The notes beneath the pieces were generated by a model that was not told the DNA's origin, searched no databases, and worked only from the letters and a program-made list of their open reading frames with translations. This document shows positions 10,494 through 22,476 of a stretch of 64,000 nucleotides of DNA, in pieces (the stretch's first letter is position 1; every line of letters starts with the position of its first letter). The translations under genes were made by a program, and so were the position numbers. The stretch is from Limanda limanda (lineage: Eukaryota; Chordata; Actinopteri; Pleuronectiformes; Pleuronectidae): assembly GCF_963576545.1 (NCBI RefSeq), contig NW_026870486.1:124001-188000 (forward strand), read 5' to 3'.

Positions 10494-11952
10494 AAGTCTC
10501 TCCGACCTTCACAAAAAAAGTTATTCAAGAATATCTCTTTCTCCTATGTGCTTTCATCCCTAACCCTAACCCTAACCCTTCCGAAAGTCGGAGAAGCTCA
10601 AGGATGGTACCGATCGATGTGCGCTACCCCATTTAGTGGGGGTAGAGCCTACTTGCAAGTCTCTCCGACCTTCACAAAAAAAGTTATTCAAGAATATCTC
10701 TTTCTACTATGTGCTTTCATCCCTAACCCTAACCCTAACCCTTCCGAAAGTCGGAGAAGCTCAAGGATGGTACCGATCGATGCGCGCTACCCCATTTAGT
10801 GGGGGTAGAGCCTACTTGCAAGTCTCTCCGACCTTCACAAAAAAAGTTATTCAAGAATATCTCTTTCTCCTATGTGCTTTCATCCCTAACCCTAACCCTA
10901 ACCCTTCCGAAAGTCGGAGAAGCTCAAGGATGGTACCGATCGATGCGCGCTACCCCATTTAGTGGGGGTAGAGCCTACTTGCAAGTCTCTCCGACCTTCA
11001 CAAAAAAAGTTATTCAAGAATATCTCCTCAGATTTGGGGGAATTTCGTCGGTCGACCTCTTCCGAAGGTCGTACAAGCTCGGGGATGGTACCAATCGATC
11101 TGCAGGACCCAAATTAGTCCAGATGCAACCACTTTCCAAGTCTCTCCGACCTTCACAAAAAAAGTTATTCAAGAATATCTCTTTCTCCTATGTGCTTTCA
11201 TCCCTAACCCTAACCCTAACCCTTCCAAAAGTCGGAGAAGCTCAAGGATGGTACCGATCGATGCGCGCTACCCCATTTAGTGGGGGTAGAGCCTACTTGC
11301 AAGTCTCTCCGACCTTCACAAAAAAAGTTATTCAAGAATATCTCTTTCTCCTATGTGCTTTCATCCCTAACCCTAACCCTAACCCTTCCGAAAGTCGGAG
11401 AAGCTCAAGGATGGTACCGATCGATGCGCGCTACCCCATTTAGTGGGGGTAGAGCCTACTTGCAAGTCTCTCCGACCTTCACAAAAAAGGTTATTCAAGA
11501 ATATCTCTTTCTCCTATGTGCTTTCATCCCTAACCCTAACCCTAACCCTTCCGAAAGTCGGAGAAGCTCAAGGATGGTACCGATCGATGTGCGCTACCCC
11601 ATTTAGTGGGGGTAGAGCCTACTTGCAAGTCTCTCCGACCTTCACAAAAAAAGTTATTCAAGAATATCTCTTTCTACTATGTGCTTTCATCCCTAACCCT
11701 AACCCTAACCCTTCCGAAAGTCGGAGAAGCTCAAGGATGGTACCGATCGATGCGCGCTACCCCATTTAGTGGGAGTAGAGCCTACTTGCAAGTCTCTCCG
11801 ACCTTCACAAAAAAAGTTATTCAAGAATATCTCTTTCTCCTATGTGCTTTCATCCCTAACCCTAACCCTAACCCTTCCGAAAGTCGGAGAAGCTCAAGGA
11901 TGGTACCGATCGATGCGCGCTACCCCATTTAGTGGGGGTAAAGCCTACTTGC
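10339..11952 (+). repeat. Higher-order block II, copy 1
   Basis: This block is matched by 13559-15172 at exactly +3220 bp. Shared markers are a B with ATCTTCTCAG and CTCTTTCG (10339/13559), TTCTACTATG (10704/13924 and 11671/14891), TCTGCAGG in the next B (10983/14203), TTCCAAAAG (11224/14444), A6GG in place of A7G near 11,488/14,708, and GGGAGTAG near 11,771/14,991. One visible difference is GTAAAGCC near 11,940 against GTAGAGCC in copy 2. Confidence 0.88.
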
Positions 11953-13500
11953 AAGTCTCTCCGACCTTCACAAAAAAAGTTATTCAAGAATATCTCCTCA
12001 GATTTGGGGGAATTTCGTCGGTCGACCTCTTCCGAAGGTCGTACAAGCTCGGGGATGGTACCAATCGATCCGCAGGACCCAAATTAGTCCAGATGCAACC
12101 ACTTTCCAAGTCTCTCCGACCTTCACAAAAAAAGTTATTCAAGAATATCTCTTTCTCCTATGTGCTTTCATCCCTAACCCTAACCCTAACCCTTCCAAAA
12201 GTCGGAGAAGCTCAAGGATAGTACCGATCGATGCGCGCTACCCCATTTAGTGGGGGTAGAGCCTACTTGCAAGTCTCTCCGACCTTCACAAAAAAAGTTA
12301 TTCAAGAATATCTCTTTCTCCTATGTGCTTTCATCCCTAACCCTAACCCTAACCCTTCCGAAAGTCGGAGAAGCTCAAGGATGGTACCGATCGATGCGCG
12401 CTACCCCTTTTAGTGGGGGTAGAGCCTACTTGCAAGTCTCTCCGACCTTCACAAAAAAAGTTATTCAAGAATATCTCTTTCTCCTATGTGCTTTCATCCC
12501 TAACCCTAACCCTAACCCTTCCGAAAGTCGGAGAGGCTCAAGGATGGTACAGATCGATGCGCGCTACCCCATTTAGTGGGGGTAGAGCCTACTTGCAAGT
12601 CTCTCCGACCTTCACAAAAAAAGTTATTCAAGAATATCTCCTCAGATTTGGGGGAATTTCGTCGGTCGACCTCTTCCGAAGGTCGTACAAGCTCGGGGAT
12701 GGTACCAATCGATCCGCAGGACCCAAATTAGTCCAGATGCAACCACTTTCCAAGTCTCTCCGACCTTCACAAAAAAAGTTATTCAAGAATATCTCTTTCT
12801 CCTATGTGCTTTCATCCCTAACCCTAACCCTAACCCTTCCGAAAGTCGGAGAAGCTCAAGGATGGTACCGATCGATGCGCGTTACCCCATTTAGTGGGGG
12901 TAAAGCCTACTTGCAAGTCTCTCCGACCTTCACAAAAAAAGTTATTCAAGAATATCTCTTTCTCCTATGTGCTTTCATCCCTAACCCTAACCCTAACCCT
13001 TCCGAAAGTCGGAGAAGCTCAAGGATGGTACCGATCGATGCGCGCAACCCCATTTAGTGGGGGTAGAGCCTACTTGCAAGTCTCTCCGACCTTCACAAAA
13101 AAAGTTATTCAAGAATATCTCCTCAGATTTGGGGGAATTTCGTCGGTCGACCTCTTCCGAAGGTCGTACAAGCTCGGGGATGGTACCAATCGATCCGCAG
13201 GACCCAAATTAGTCCAGATGCAACCACTTTCCAAGTCTCTCCGACCTTCACAAAAAAAGTTATTCAAGAATATCTCTTTCTCCTATGTGCTTTCATCCCT
13301 AACCCTAACCCTAACCCTTCCGAAAGTCGGAGAAGCTCAAGGATGGTACCGATCGATGCGCGCTACCCCATTTAGTGGGGGTAGAGCCTACTTGCAAGTC
13401 TCTCCGACCTTCACAAAAAAAGTTATTCAAGAATATCTCTTTCTCCTATGTGCTTTCATCCCTAACCCTAACCCTAACCCTTCCGAAAGTCGGAGAAGCT
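11464..13500 (+). repeat. Higher-order block III, copy 1
   Basis: This block is matched by 15491-17527 at +4027 bp (3220 + 807). Shared rare markers are GGATAGTACC near 12,216/16,243, CCCCTTTTAG near 12,404/16,431, GAGAGGCTC with GGTACAGATC near 12,532-12,553/16,559-16,580, and GTAAAGCC near 12,901/16,928. One difference is GCGCGTTACC (12,878 region) against GCGCGCTACC in copy 2. Confidence 0.87.
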
Positions 13501-13558
13501 CAAGGATGGTACCAATCGATGCGCGCAACCCCATTTAGTGGGGGTAGAGCCTACTTGC

Positions 13559-15172
13559 AAGTCTCTCCGACCTTCACAAAAAAAGTTATTCAAGAATATC
13601 TTCTCAGATTTGGGGGAATTTCGTCGGTCGACCTCTTTCGAAGGTCGTACAAGCTCGGGGATGGTACCAATCGATCCGCAGGACCCAAATTAGTCCAGAT
13701 GCAACCACTTTCCAAGTCTCTCCGACCTTCACAAAAAAAGTTATTCAAGAATATCTCTTTCTCCTATGTGCTTTCATCCCTAACCCTAACCCTAACCCTT
13801 CCGAAAGTCGGAGAAGCTCAAGGATGGTACCGATCGATGTGCGCTACCCCATTTAGTGGGGGTAGAGCCTACTTGCAAGTCTCTCCGACCTTCACAAAAA
13901 AAGTTATTCAAGAATATCTCTTTCTACTATGTGCTTTCATCCCTAACCCTAACCCTAACCCTTCCGAAAGTCGGAGAAGCTCAAGGATGGTACCGATCGA
14001 TGCGCGCTACCCCATTTAGTGGGGGTAGAGCCTACTTGCAAGTCTCTCCGACCTTCACAAAAAAAGTTATTCAAGAATATCTCTTTCTCCTATGTGCTTT
14101 CATCCCTAACCCTAACCCTAACCCTTCCGAAAGTCGGAGAAGCTCAAGGATGGTACCGATCGATGCGCGCTACCCCATTTAGTGGGGGTAGAGCCTACTT
14201 GCAAGTCTCTCCGACCTTCACAAAAAAAGTTATTCAAGAATATCTCCTCAGATTTGGGGGAATTTCGTCGGTCGACCTCTTCCGAAGGTCGTACAAGCTC
14301 GGGGATGGTACCAATCGATCTGCAGGACCCAAATTAGTCCAGATGCAACCACTTTCCAAGTCTCTCCGACCTTCACAAAAAAAGTTATTCAAGAATATCT
14401 CTTTCTCCTATGTGCTTTCATCCCTAACCCTAACCCTAACCCTTCCAAAAGTCGGAGAAGCTCAAGGATGGTACCGATCGATGCGCGCTACCCCATTTAG
14501 TGGGGGTAGAGCCTACTTGCAAGTCTCTCCGACCTTCACAAAAAAAGTTATTCAAGAATATCTCTTTCTCCTATGTGCTTTCATCCCTAACCCTAACCCT
14601 AACCCTTCCGAAAGTCGGAGAAGCTCAAGGATGGTACCGATCGATGCGCGCTACCCCATTTAGTGGGGGTAGAGCCTACTTGCAAGTCTCTCCGACCTTC
14701 ACAAAAAAGGTTATTCAAGAATATCTCTTTCTCCTATGTGCTTTCATCCCTAACCCTAACCCTAACCCTTCCGAAAGTCGGAGAAGCTCAAGGATGGTAC
14801 CGATCGATGTGCGCTACCCCATTTAGTGGGGGTAGAGCCTACTTGCAAGTCTCTCCGACCTTCACAAAAAAAGTTATTCAAGAATATCTCTTTCTACTAT
14901 GTGCTTTCATCCCTAACCCTAACCCTAACCCTTCCGAAAGTCGGAGAAGCTCAAGGATGGTACCGATCGATGCGCGCTACCCCATTTAGTGGGAGTAGAG
15001 CCTACTTGCAAGTCTCTCCGACCTTCACAAAAAAAGTTATTCAAGAATATCTCTTTCTCCTATGTGCTTTCATCCCTAACCCTAACCCTAACCCTTCCGA
15101 AAGTCGGAGAAGCTCAAGGATGGTACCGATCGATGCGCGCTACCCCATTTAGTGGGGGTAGAGCCTACTTGC
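13559..15172 (+). repeat. Higher-order block II, copy 2
   Basis: This is the counterpart of 10339-11952 and carries the same seven markers in the same order. It runs directly into a local 807-bp duplication. Confidence 0.88.
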
Positions 15173-16134
15173 AAGTCTCTCCGACCTTCACAAAAAAAGT
15201 TATTCAAGAATATCTCCTCAGATTTGGGGGAATTTCGTCGGTCGACCTCTTCCGAAGGTCGTACAAGCTCGGGGATGGTACCAATCGATCCGCAGGACCC
15301 AAATTAGTCCAGATGCAACCACTTTCCAAGTCTCTCCGACCTTCACAAAAAAAGTTATTCAAGAATATCTCTTTCTCCTATGTGCTTTCATCCCTAACCC
15401 TAACCCTAACCCTTCCGAAAGTCGGAGAAGCTCAAGGATGGTACCGATCGATGCGCGCTACCCCATTTAGTGGGGGTAGAGCCTACTTGCAAGTCTCTCC
15501 GACCTTCACAAAAAAGGTTATTCAAGAATATCTCTTTCTCCTATGTGCTTTCATCCCTAACCCTAACCCTAACCCTTCCGAAAGTCGGAGAAGCTCAAGG
15601 ATGGTACCGATCGATGTGCGCTACCCCATTTAGTGGGGGTAGAGCCTACTTGCAAGTCTCTCCGACCTTCACAAAAAAAGTTATTCAAGAATATCTCTTT
15701 CTACTATGTGCTTTCATCCCTAACCCTAACCCTAACCCTTCCGAAAGTCGGAGAAGCTCAAGGATGGTACCGATCGATGCGCGCTACCCCATTTAGTGGG
15801 AGTAGAGCCTACTTGCAAGTCTCTCCGACCTTCACAAAAAAAGTTATTCAAGAATATCTCTTTCTCCTATGTGCTTTCATCCCTAACCCTAACCCTAACC
15901 CTTCCGAAAGTCGGAGAAGCTCAAGGATGGTACCGATCGATGCGCGCTACCCCATTTAGTGGGGGTAGAGCCTACTTGCAAGTCTCTCCGACCTTCACAA
16001 AAAAAGTTATTCAAGAATATCTCCTCAGATTTGGGGGAATTTCGTCGGTCGACCTCTTCCGAAGGTCGTACAAGCTCGGGGATGGTACCAATCGATCCGC
16101 AGGACCCAAATTAGTCCAGATGCAACCACTTTCC
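14684..16134 (+). repeat. Local tandem duplication, 807-bp unit
   Basis: The series A(A6GG), A(TTCTACTATG ... GGGAGTAG), A, B occurs at 14684 and again at 15491, offset 807 bp (4 A + 1 B). The second copy then joins sequence matching 11.5-13.5 kb. Confidence 0.82.
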
Positions 16135-17527
16135 AAGTCTCTCCGACCTTCACAAAAAAAGTTATTCAAGAATATCTCTTTCTCCTATGTGCTTTCATCC
16201 CTAACCCTAACCCTAACCCTTCCAAAAGTCGGAGAAGCTCAAGGATAGTACCGATCGATGCGCGCTACCCCATTTAGTGGGGGTAGAGCCTACTTGCAAG
16301 TCTCTCCGACCTTCACAAAAAAAGTTATTCAAGAATATCTCTTTCTCCTATGTGCTTTCATCCCTAACCCTAACCCTAACCCTTCCGAAAGTCGGAGAAG
16401 CTCAAGGATGGTACCGATCGATGCGCGCTACCCCTTTTAGTGGGGGTAGAGCCTACTTGCAAGTCTCTCCGACCTTCACAAAAAAAGTTATTCAAGAATA
16501 TCTCTTTCTCCTATGTGCTTTCATCCCTAACCCTAACCCTAACCCTTCCGAAAGTCGGAGAGGCTCAAGGATGGTACAGATCGATGCGCGCTACCCCATT
16601 TAGTGGGGGTAGAGCCTACTTGCAAGTCTCTCCGACCTTCACAAAAAAAGTTATTCAAGAATATCTCCTCAGATTTGGGGGAATTTCGTCGGTCGACCTC
16701 TTCCGAAGGTCGTACAAGCTCGGGGATGGTACCAATCGATCCGCAGGACCCAAATTAGTCCAGATGCAACCACTTTCCAAGTCTCTCCGACCTTCACAAA
16801 AAAAGTTATTCAAGAATATCTCTTTCTCCTATGTGCTTTCATCCCTAACCCTAACCCTAACCCTTCCGAAAGTCGGAGAAGCTCAAGGATGGTACCGATC
16901 GATGCGCGCTACCCCATTTAGTGGGGGTAAAGCCTACTTGCAAGTCTCTCCGACCTTCACAAAAAAAGTTATTCAAGAATATCTCTTTCTCCTATGTGCT
17001 TTCATCCCTAACCCTAACCCTAACCCTTCCGAAAGTCGGAGAAGCTCAAGGATGGTACCGATCGATGCGCGCAACCCCATTTAGTGGGGGTAGAGCCTAC
17101 TTGCAAGTCTCTCCGACCTTCACAAAAAAAGTTATTCAAGAATATCTCCTCAGATTTGGGGGAATTTCGTCGGTCGACCTCTTCCGAAGGTCGTACAAGC
17201 TCGGGGATGGTACCAATCGATCCGCAGGACCCAAATTAGTCCAGATGCAACCACTTTCCAAGTCTCTCCGACCTTCACAAAAAAAGTTATTCAAGAATAT
17301 CTCTTTCTCCTATGTGCTTTCATCCCTAACCCTAACCCTAACCCTTCCGAAAGTCGGAGAAGCTCAAGGATGGTACCGATCGATGCGCGCTACCCCATTT
17401 AGTGGGGGTAGAGCCTACTTGCAAGTCTCTCCGACCTTCACAAAAAAAGTTATTCAAGAATATCTCTTTCTCCTATGTGCTTTCATCCCTAACCCTAACC
17501 CTAACCCTTCCGAAAGTCGGAGAAGCT
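15491..17527 (+). repeat. Higher-order block III, copy 2
   Basis: This is the counterpart of 11464-13500. The match ends just before CAATGATGG (17,528 region), a variant I see nowhere else; the corresponding site of copy 1 has GGTACCAATCG. Confidence 0.86.
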
Positions 17528-19183
17528 CAATGATGGTACCGATCGATGCGCGCTACCCCATTTAGTGGGGGTAGAGCCTACTTGCAAGTCTCTCCGACCT
17601 TCACAAAAAAAGTTATTCAAGAATATCTCCTCAGATTTGGGGGAATTTCGTCGGTCGACCTCTTCCGAAGGTCGTACAAGCTCGGGGATGGTACCAATCG
17701 ATCCGCAGGACCCAAATTAGTCCAGATGCAACCACTTTCCAAGTCTCTCCGACCTTCACAAAAAAAGTTATTCAAGAATATCTCTTTCTCCTATGTGCTT
17801 TCATCCCTAACCCTAACCCTAACCCTTCCGAAAGTCGGAGAAGCTCAAGGATGGTACCGATCGATGCGCGCTACCCCATTTAGTGGGGGTAGAGCCTACT
17901 TGCAAGTCTCTCCGACCTTCACAAAAAACGTTATTCAAGAATATCTCTTTCTCCTATGTGCTTTCATCCCTAACCCTAACCCTAACCCTTCCGAAAGTCG
18001 GAGAAGCTCAAGGATGGTACCGATCGATGCGCGCTACCCCATTTAGTGGGGGTAAAGCCTACTTGCAAGTCTCTCCGACCTTCACAAAAAAAGTTATTCA
18101 AGAATATCTCCTCAGATTTGGGGGAATTTCGTCGGTCGACCTCTTCCGAAGGTCGTACAAGCTCGGGGATGGTACCAATCGATCCGCAGGACCCAAATTA
18201 GTCCAGATGCAACCACTTTCCAAGTCTCTCCGACCTTCACAAAAAAAGTTATTCAAGAATATCTCTTTCTCCTATGTGCTTTCATCCCTAACCCTAACCC
18301 TAACCCTTCCGAAAGTCGGAGAAGCTCAAGGATGGTACCGATCGATGCGCGCTACCCCATTTAGTGGGGGTAGAGCCTACTTGCAAGTCTCTCCGACCTT
18401 CACAAAAAAAGTTATTCAAGAATATCTCTTTCTCCTATGTGCTTTCATCCCTAACCCTAACCCTAACCCTTCCGAAAGTCGGAGAAGCTCAAGGATGGTA
18501 CCGATCGATGCGCGTTACCCCATTTAGTGGGGGTAGAGCCTACTTGCAAGTCTCTCCGACCTTCACAAAAAAAGTTATTCAAGAATATCTCCTCAGATTT
18601 GGGGGAATTTCGTCGGTCGACCTCTTCCGAAGGTCGTACAAGCTCGGGGATGGTACCAATCGATCCGCAGGACCCAAATTAGTCCAGATGCAACCACTTT
18701 CCAAGTCTCTCCGACCTTCACAAAAAAAGTTATTCAAGAATATCTCTTTCTCCTATGTGCTTTCATCCCTAACCCTAACCCTAACCCTTCCGAAAGTCGG
18801 AGAAGCTCAAAGATGGTACCGATCGATGCGCGCTACCCCATTTAGTGGGGGTAGAGCCTACTTGCAAGTCTCTCCGACCTTCACAAAAAACGTTATTCAA
18901 GAATATCTCTTTCTCCTATGTGCTTTCATCCCTAACCCTAACCCTAACCCTTCCGAAAGTCGGAGAAGCTCAAGGATGGTACCGATCGATGCGCGCTACC
19001 CCATTTAGTGGGGGTAGAGCCTACTTGCAAGTCTCTCCGACCTTCACAAAAAAAGTTATTCAAGAATATCTCCTCAGATTTGGGGGAATTTCGTCGGTCG
19101 ACCTCTTCCGAAGGTCGTACAAGCTCGGGGATGGTACCAATCGATCCGCAGGACCCAAATTAGTCCAGATGCAACCACTTTCC
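16624..19183 (+). repeat. Regular BAA trimer stretch, 481-bp period
   Basis: Six B monomers (16624, 17105, 17586, 18067, 18548, 19029) are spaced exactly 481 bp apart (B + 2 A). Within it the A6CG variant appears at about 17,927 and 18,889, two trimers apart, suggesting a 962-bp dimer of trimers. Confidence 0.85.
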
Positions 19184-19573
19184 AAGTCTCTCCGACCTTC
19201 ACAAAAAAAGTTATTCAAGAATATCTCTTTCTCCTATGTGCTTTCATCCCTAACCCTAACCCTAACCCTTCCGAAAGTCGGAGAAGCTCAAGGATGGTAC
19301 CGATCGATGCGCGCTACCCCATTTAGTGGGGGTAGAGCCTACTTGCAAGTCTCTCCGACCTTCACAAAAAAAGTTATTCAAGAATATCTCTTTCTCCTAT
19401 GTGCTTTCATCCCTAACCCTAACCCTAACCCTTCCGAAAGTCGGAGAAGCTCAAGGATGGTACCGATCGATGCGCGCTACCCCATTTAGTGGGGGTAGAG
19501 CCTACTTGCAAGTCTCTCCGACCTTCACAAAAAAAGTTATTCAAGAATATCTCTTTCTCCTATGTGCTTTCAT

Positions 19574-19588
19574 CCCTAACCCTAACCC
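19574..19588 (+). repeat. Shortened telomeric tract, (CCCTAA)2CCC
   Basis: One 6-bp repeat is missing, in the A just before the A preceding... the B at 19667; this explains why the B-to-B spacing 19029-19667 is 638 rather than 644. Confidence 0.88.
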
Positions 19589-20465
19589 TTCCGAAAGTCG
19601 GAGAAGCTCAAGGATGGTACCGATCGATGCGCGCTACCCCATTTAGTGGGGGTAGAGCCTACTTGCAAGTCTCTCCGACCTTCACAAAAAAAGTTATTCA
19701 AGAATATCTCCTCAGATTTGGGGGAATTTCGTCGGTCGACCTCTTCCGAAGGTCGTACAAGCTCGGGGATGGTACCAATCGATCCGCAGGACCCAAATTA
19801 GTCCAGATGCAACCACTTTCCAAGTCTCTCCGACCTTCACAAAAAAAGTTATTCAAGAATATCTCTTTCTCCTATGTGCTTTCATCCCTAACCCTAACCC
19901 TAACCCTTCCGAAAGTCGGAGAAGCTCAAGGATGGTACCGATCGATGCGCGCAACCCCATTTAGTGGGGGTAGAGCCTACTTGCAAGTCTCTCCGACCTT
20001 CACAAAAAAAGTTATTCAAGAATATCTTCTCAGATTTGGGGGAATTTCGTCGGTCGACCTCTTTCGAAGGTCGTACAAGCTCGGGGATGGTACCAATCGA
20101 TCCGCAGGACCCAAATTAGTCCAGATGCAACCACTTTCCAAGTCTCTCCGACCTTCACAAAAAAAGTTATTCAAGAATATCTCTTTCTCCTATGTGCTTT
20201 CATCCCTAACCCTAACCCTAACCCTTCCGAAAGTCGGAAAAGCTCAAGGATGGTACCGATCGATGCGCGCTACCCCATTTAGTGGGGGTAGAGTCTACTT
20301 GCAAGTCTCTCCGACCTTCACAAAAAAAGTTATTCAAGAATATCTCTTTCTCCTATGTGCTTTCATCCCTAACCCTAACCCTAACCCTTCCGAAAGTCGG
20401 AGAAGCTCAAGGATGGTACTGATCGATGCGCGCAACCCCATTTAGTGGGGGTAGAGCCTACTTGC

Positions 20466-20620
20466 AAGTCTCTCCGACCTTCACAAAAAAAGTTATTCAA
20501 GAATATCTCCTCAGATTTGGGGGAATTTCGTCGGTCGACCTCTTGCGAAGGTCGTACAAGCTCGGGGATGGTACCAATCGATCTGCAGGACCCAAATTAG
20601 TCCAGATGCAACCACTTTCC
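20466..20620 (+). repeat. B subtype with CTCTTGCG
   Basis: A C-to-G change (CTTCCG to CTTGCG) marks the B monomers at 20466, 26085, 27699 and 32696. All four also carry TCTGCAGG, and all follow an A ending TACTGATC...GCGCAACC. Confidence 0.85.
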
Positions 20621-21654
20621 AAGTCTCTCCGACCTTCACAAAAAAAGTTATTCAAGAATATCTCTTTCTCCTATGTGCTTTCATCCCTAACCCTAACCCT
20701 AACCCTTCCGAAAGTCGGAGAAGCTCAAGGATGGTACCGATCGATGCGCGCTACCCCATTTAGTGGGGGTAGAGCCTACTTGCAAGTCTCTCCGACCTTC
20801 ACAAAAAAAGTTATTCAAGAATATCTCTTTCTCCTATGTGCTTTCATCCCTAACCCTAACCCTAACCCTTCCGAAAGTCGGAGAAGCTCAAGGATGGTAC
20901 CGATCGATGCGCGCTACCCCATTTAGTGGGGGTAGAGCCTACTTGCAAGTCTCTCCGACCTTCACAAAAAAAGTTATTCAAGAATATCTCCTCAGATTTG
21001 GGGGAATTTCGTCGGTCGACCTCTTCCGAAGGTCGTACAAGCTCGGGGATGGTACCAATCGATCTGCAGGACCCAAATTAGTCCAGATGCAACCACTTTC
21101 CAAGTCTCTCCGACCTTCACAAAAAAAGTTATTCAAGAATATCTCTTTCTCCTATGTGCTTTCATCCCTAACCCTAACCCTAACCCTTCCGAAAGTCGGA
21201 GAAGCTCAAAGATGGTACCGATCGATGCGCGCTACCCCATTTAGTGGGGGTAGAGCCTACTTGCAAGTCTCTCCGACCTTCACAAAAAAAGTTATTCAAG
21301 AATATCTCTTTCTCCTATGTGCTTTCATCCCTAACCCTAACCCTAACCCTTCCGAAAGTCGGAGAAGCTCAAGGATGGTACCGATCGATGCGCGCTACCC
21401 CATTTAGTGGGGGTAGAGCCTACTTGCAAGTCTCTCCGACCTTCACAAAAAAAGTTATTCAAGAATATCTCTTTCTCCTATGTGCTTTCATCCCTAACCC
21501 TAACCCTAACCCTTCCGAAAGTCGGAGAAGCTCAAAGATGGTACCGATCGATGCGCGCTACCCAATTTAGTGGGGGTAGAGCCTACTTGCAAGTCTCTCC
21601 GACCTTCACAAAAAAAGTTATTCAAGAATATCTCTTTCTCCTATGTGCTTTCAT

Positions 21655-21669
21655 CCCTAACCCTAACCC
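21655..21669 (+). repeat. Shortened telomeric tract, (CCCTAA)2CCC
   Basis: One 6-bp repeat is missing here. The counterpart A at +5619 keeps the full tract, so the contraction (or restoration) happened after that duplication. Confidence 0.88.
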
Positions 21670-22455
21670 TTCCAAAAGTCGGAGAAGCTCAAAGATGGTA
21701 CCGATCGATGCGCGTTACCCCATTTAGTGGGGGTAGAGCCTACTTGCAAGTCTCTCCGACCTTCACAAAAAAAGTTATTCAAGAATATCTCTTTCTCCTA
21801 TGTGCTTTCATCCCTAACCCTAACCCTAACCCTTCCGAAAGTCGGAGAAGCTCAAGGATGGTACCGATCGATGCGCGTTACCCCATTTAGTGGGGGTAGA
21901 GCCTACTTGCAAGTCTCTCCGACCTTCACAAAAAAAGTTATTCAAGAATATCTCTTTCTCCTATGTGCTTTCATCCCTAACCCTAACCCTAACCCTTCCG
22001 AAAGTCGGAGAAGCTCAAGGATGGTACCGATCGATGCGCGCTACCCCATTTAGTGGGGGTAGAGCCTACTTGCAAGTCTCTCCGACCTTCACAAAAAAAG
22101 TTATTCAAGAATATCTCCTCAGATTTGGGGGAATTTCGTCGGTCGACCTCTTCCGAAGGTCGTACAAGCTCGGGGATGGTACCAATCGATCCGCAGGACC
22201 CAAATTAGTCCAGATGCAACCACTTTCCAAGTCTCTCCGACCTTCACAAAAAAAGTTATTCAAGAATATCTCTTTCTCCTATGTGCTTTCATCCCTAACC
22301 CTAACCCTAACCCTTCCGAAAGTCGGAGAAGCTCAAGGATGGTACCGATCGATGCGCGCTACCCCATTTAGTGGGGGTAGAGCCTACTTGCAAGTCTCTC
22401 CGACCTTCACAAAAAAAGTTATTCAAGAATATCTCTTTCTCCTATGTGCTTTCAT

Positions 22456-22476
22456 CCCTAGCCCTAACCCTAACCC
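22456..22476 (+). repeat. Telomeric tract variant beginning CCCTAGCCC
   Basis: TAA is changed to TAG in the first spacer, and the same monomer has CCTTACGAAAG and GGAAAAG. Copies start at 22456, 31154, 36151, 39208 and 43879 (spacings 8698, 4997, 3057, 4671). All four CCC runs remain, so G4 potential is kept. The linked triple change makes it the best lineage tag in the window. Confidence 0.9.

Larger units (their letters stand above)
19985..21747 (+). repeat. Higher-order block IV, copy 1
   Basis: This block is matched by 25604-27372 at +5619, becoming +5625 after a 6-bp telomeric contraction at 21,655. Shared markers in order are B with ATCTTCTCAG, GGAAAAG, GAGTCTAC, TACTGATC...GCGCAACC, B with CTCTTGCG (20466/26085), B with TCTGCAGG, AAAGATGG, CCCAATTT, TTCCAAAAG and GCGTTACC. 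Copy 1 has additional AAAGATGG changes absent from copy 2. Confidence 0.85.
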
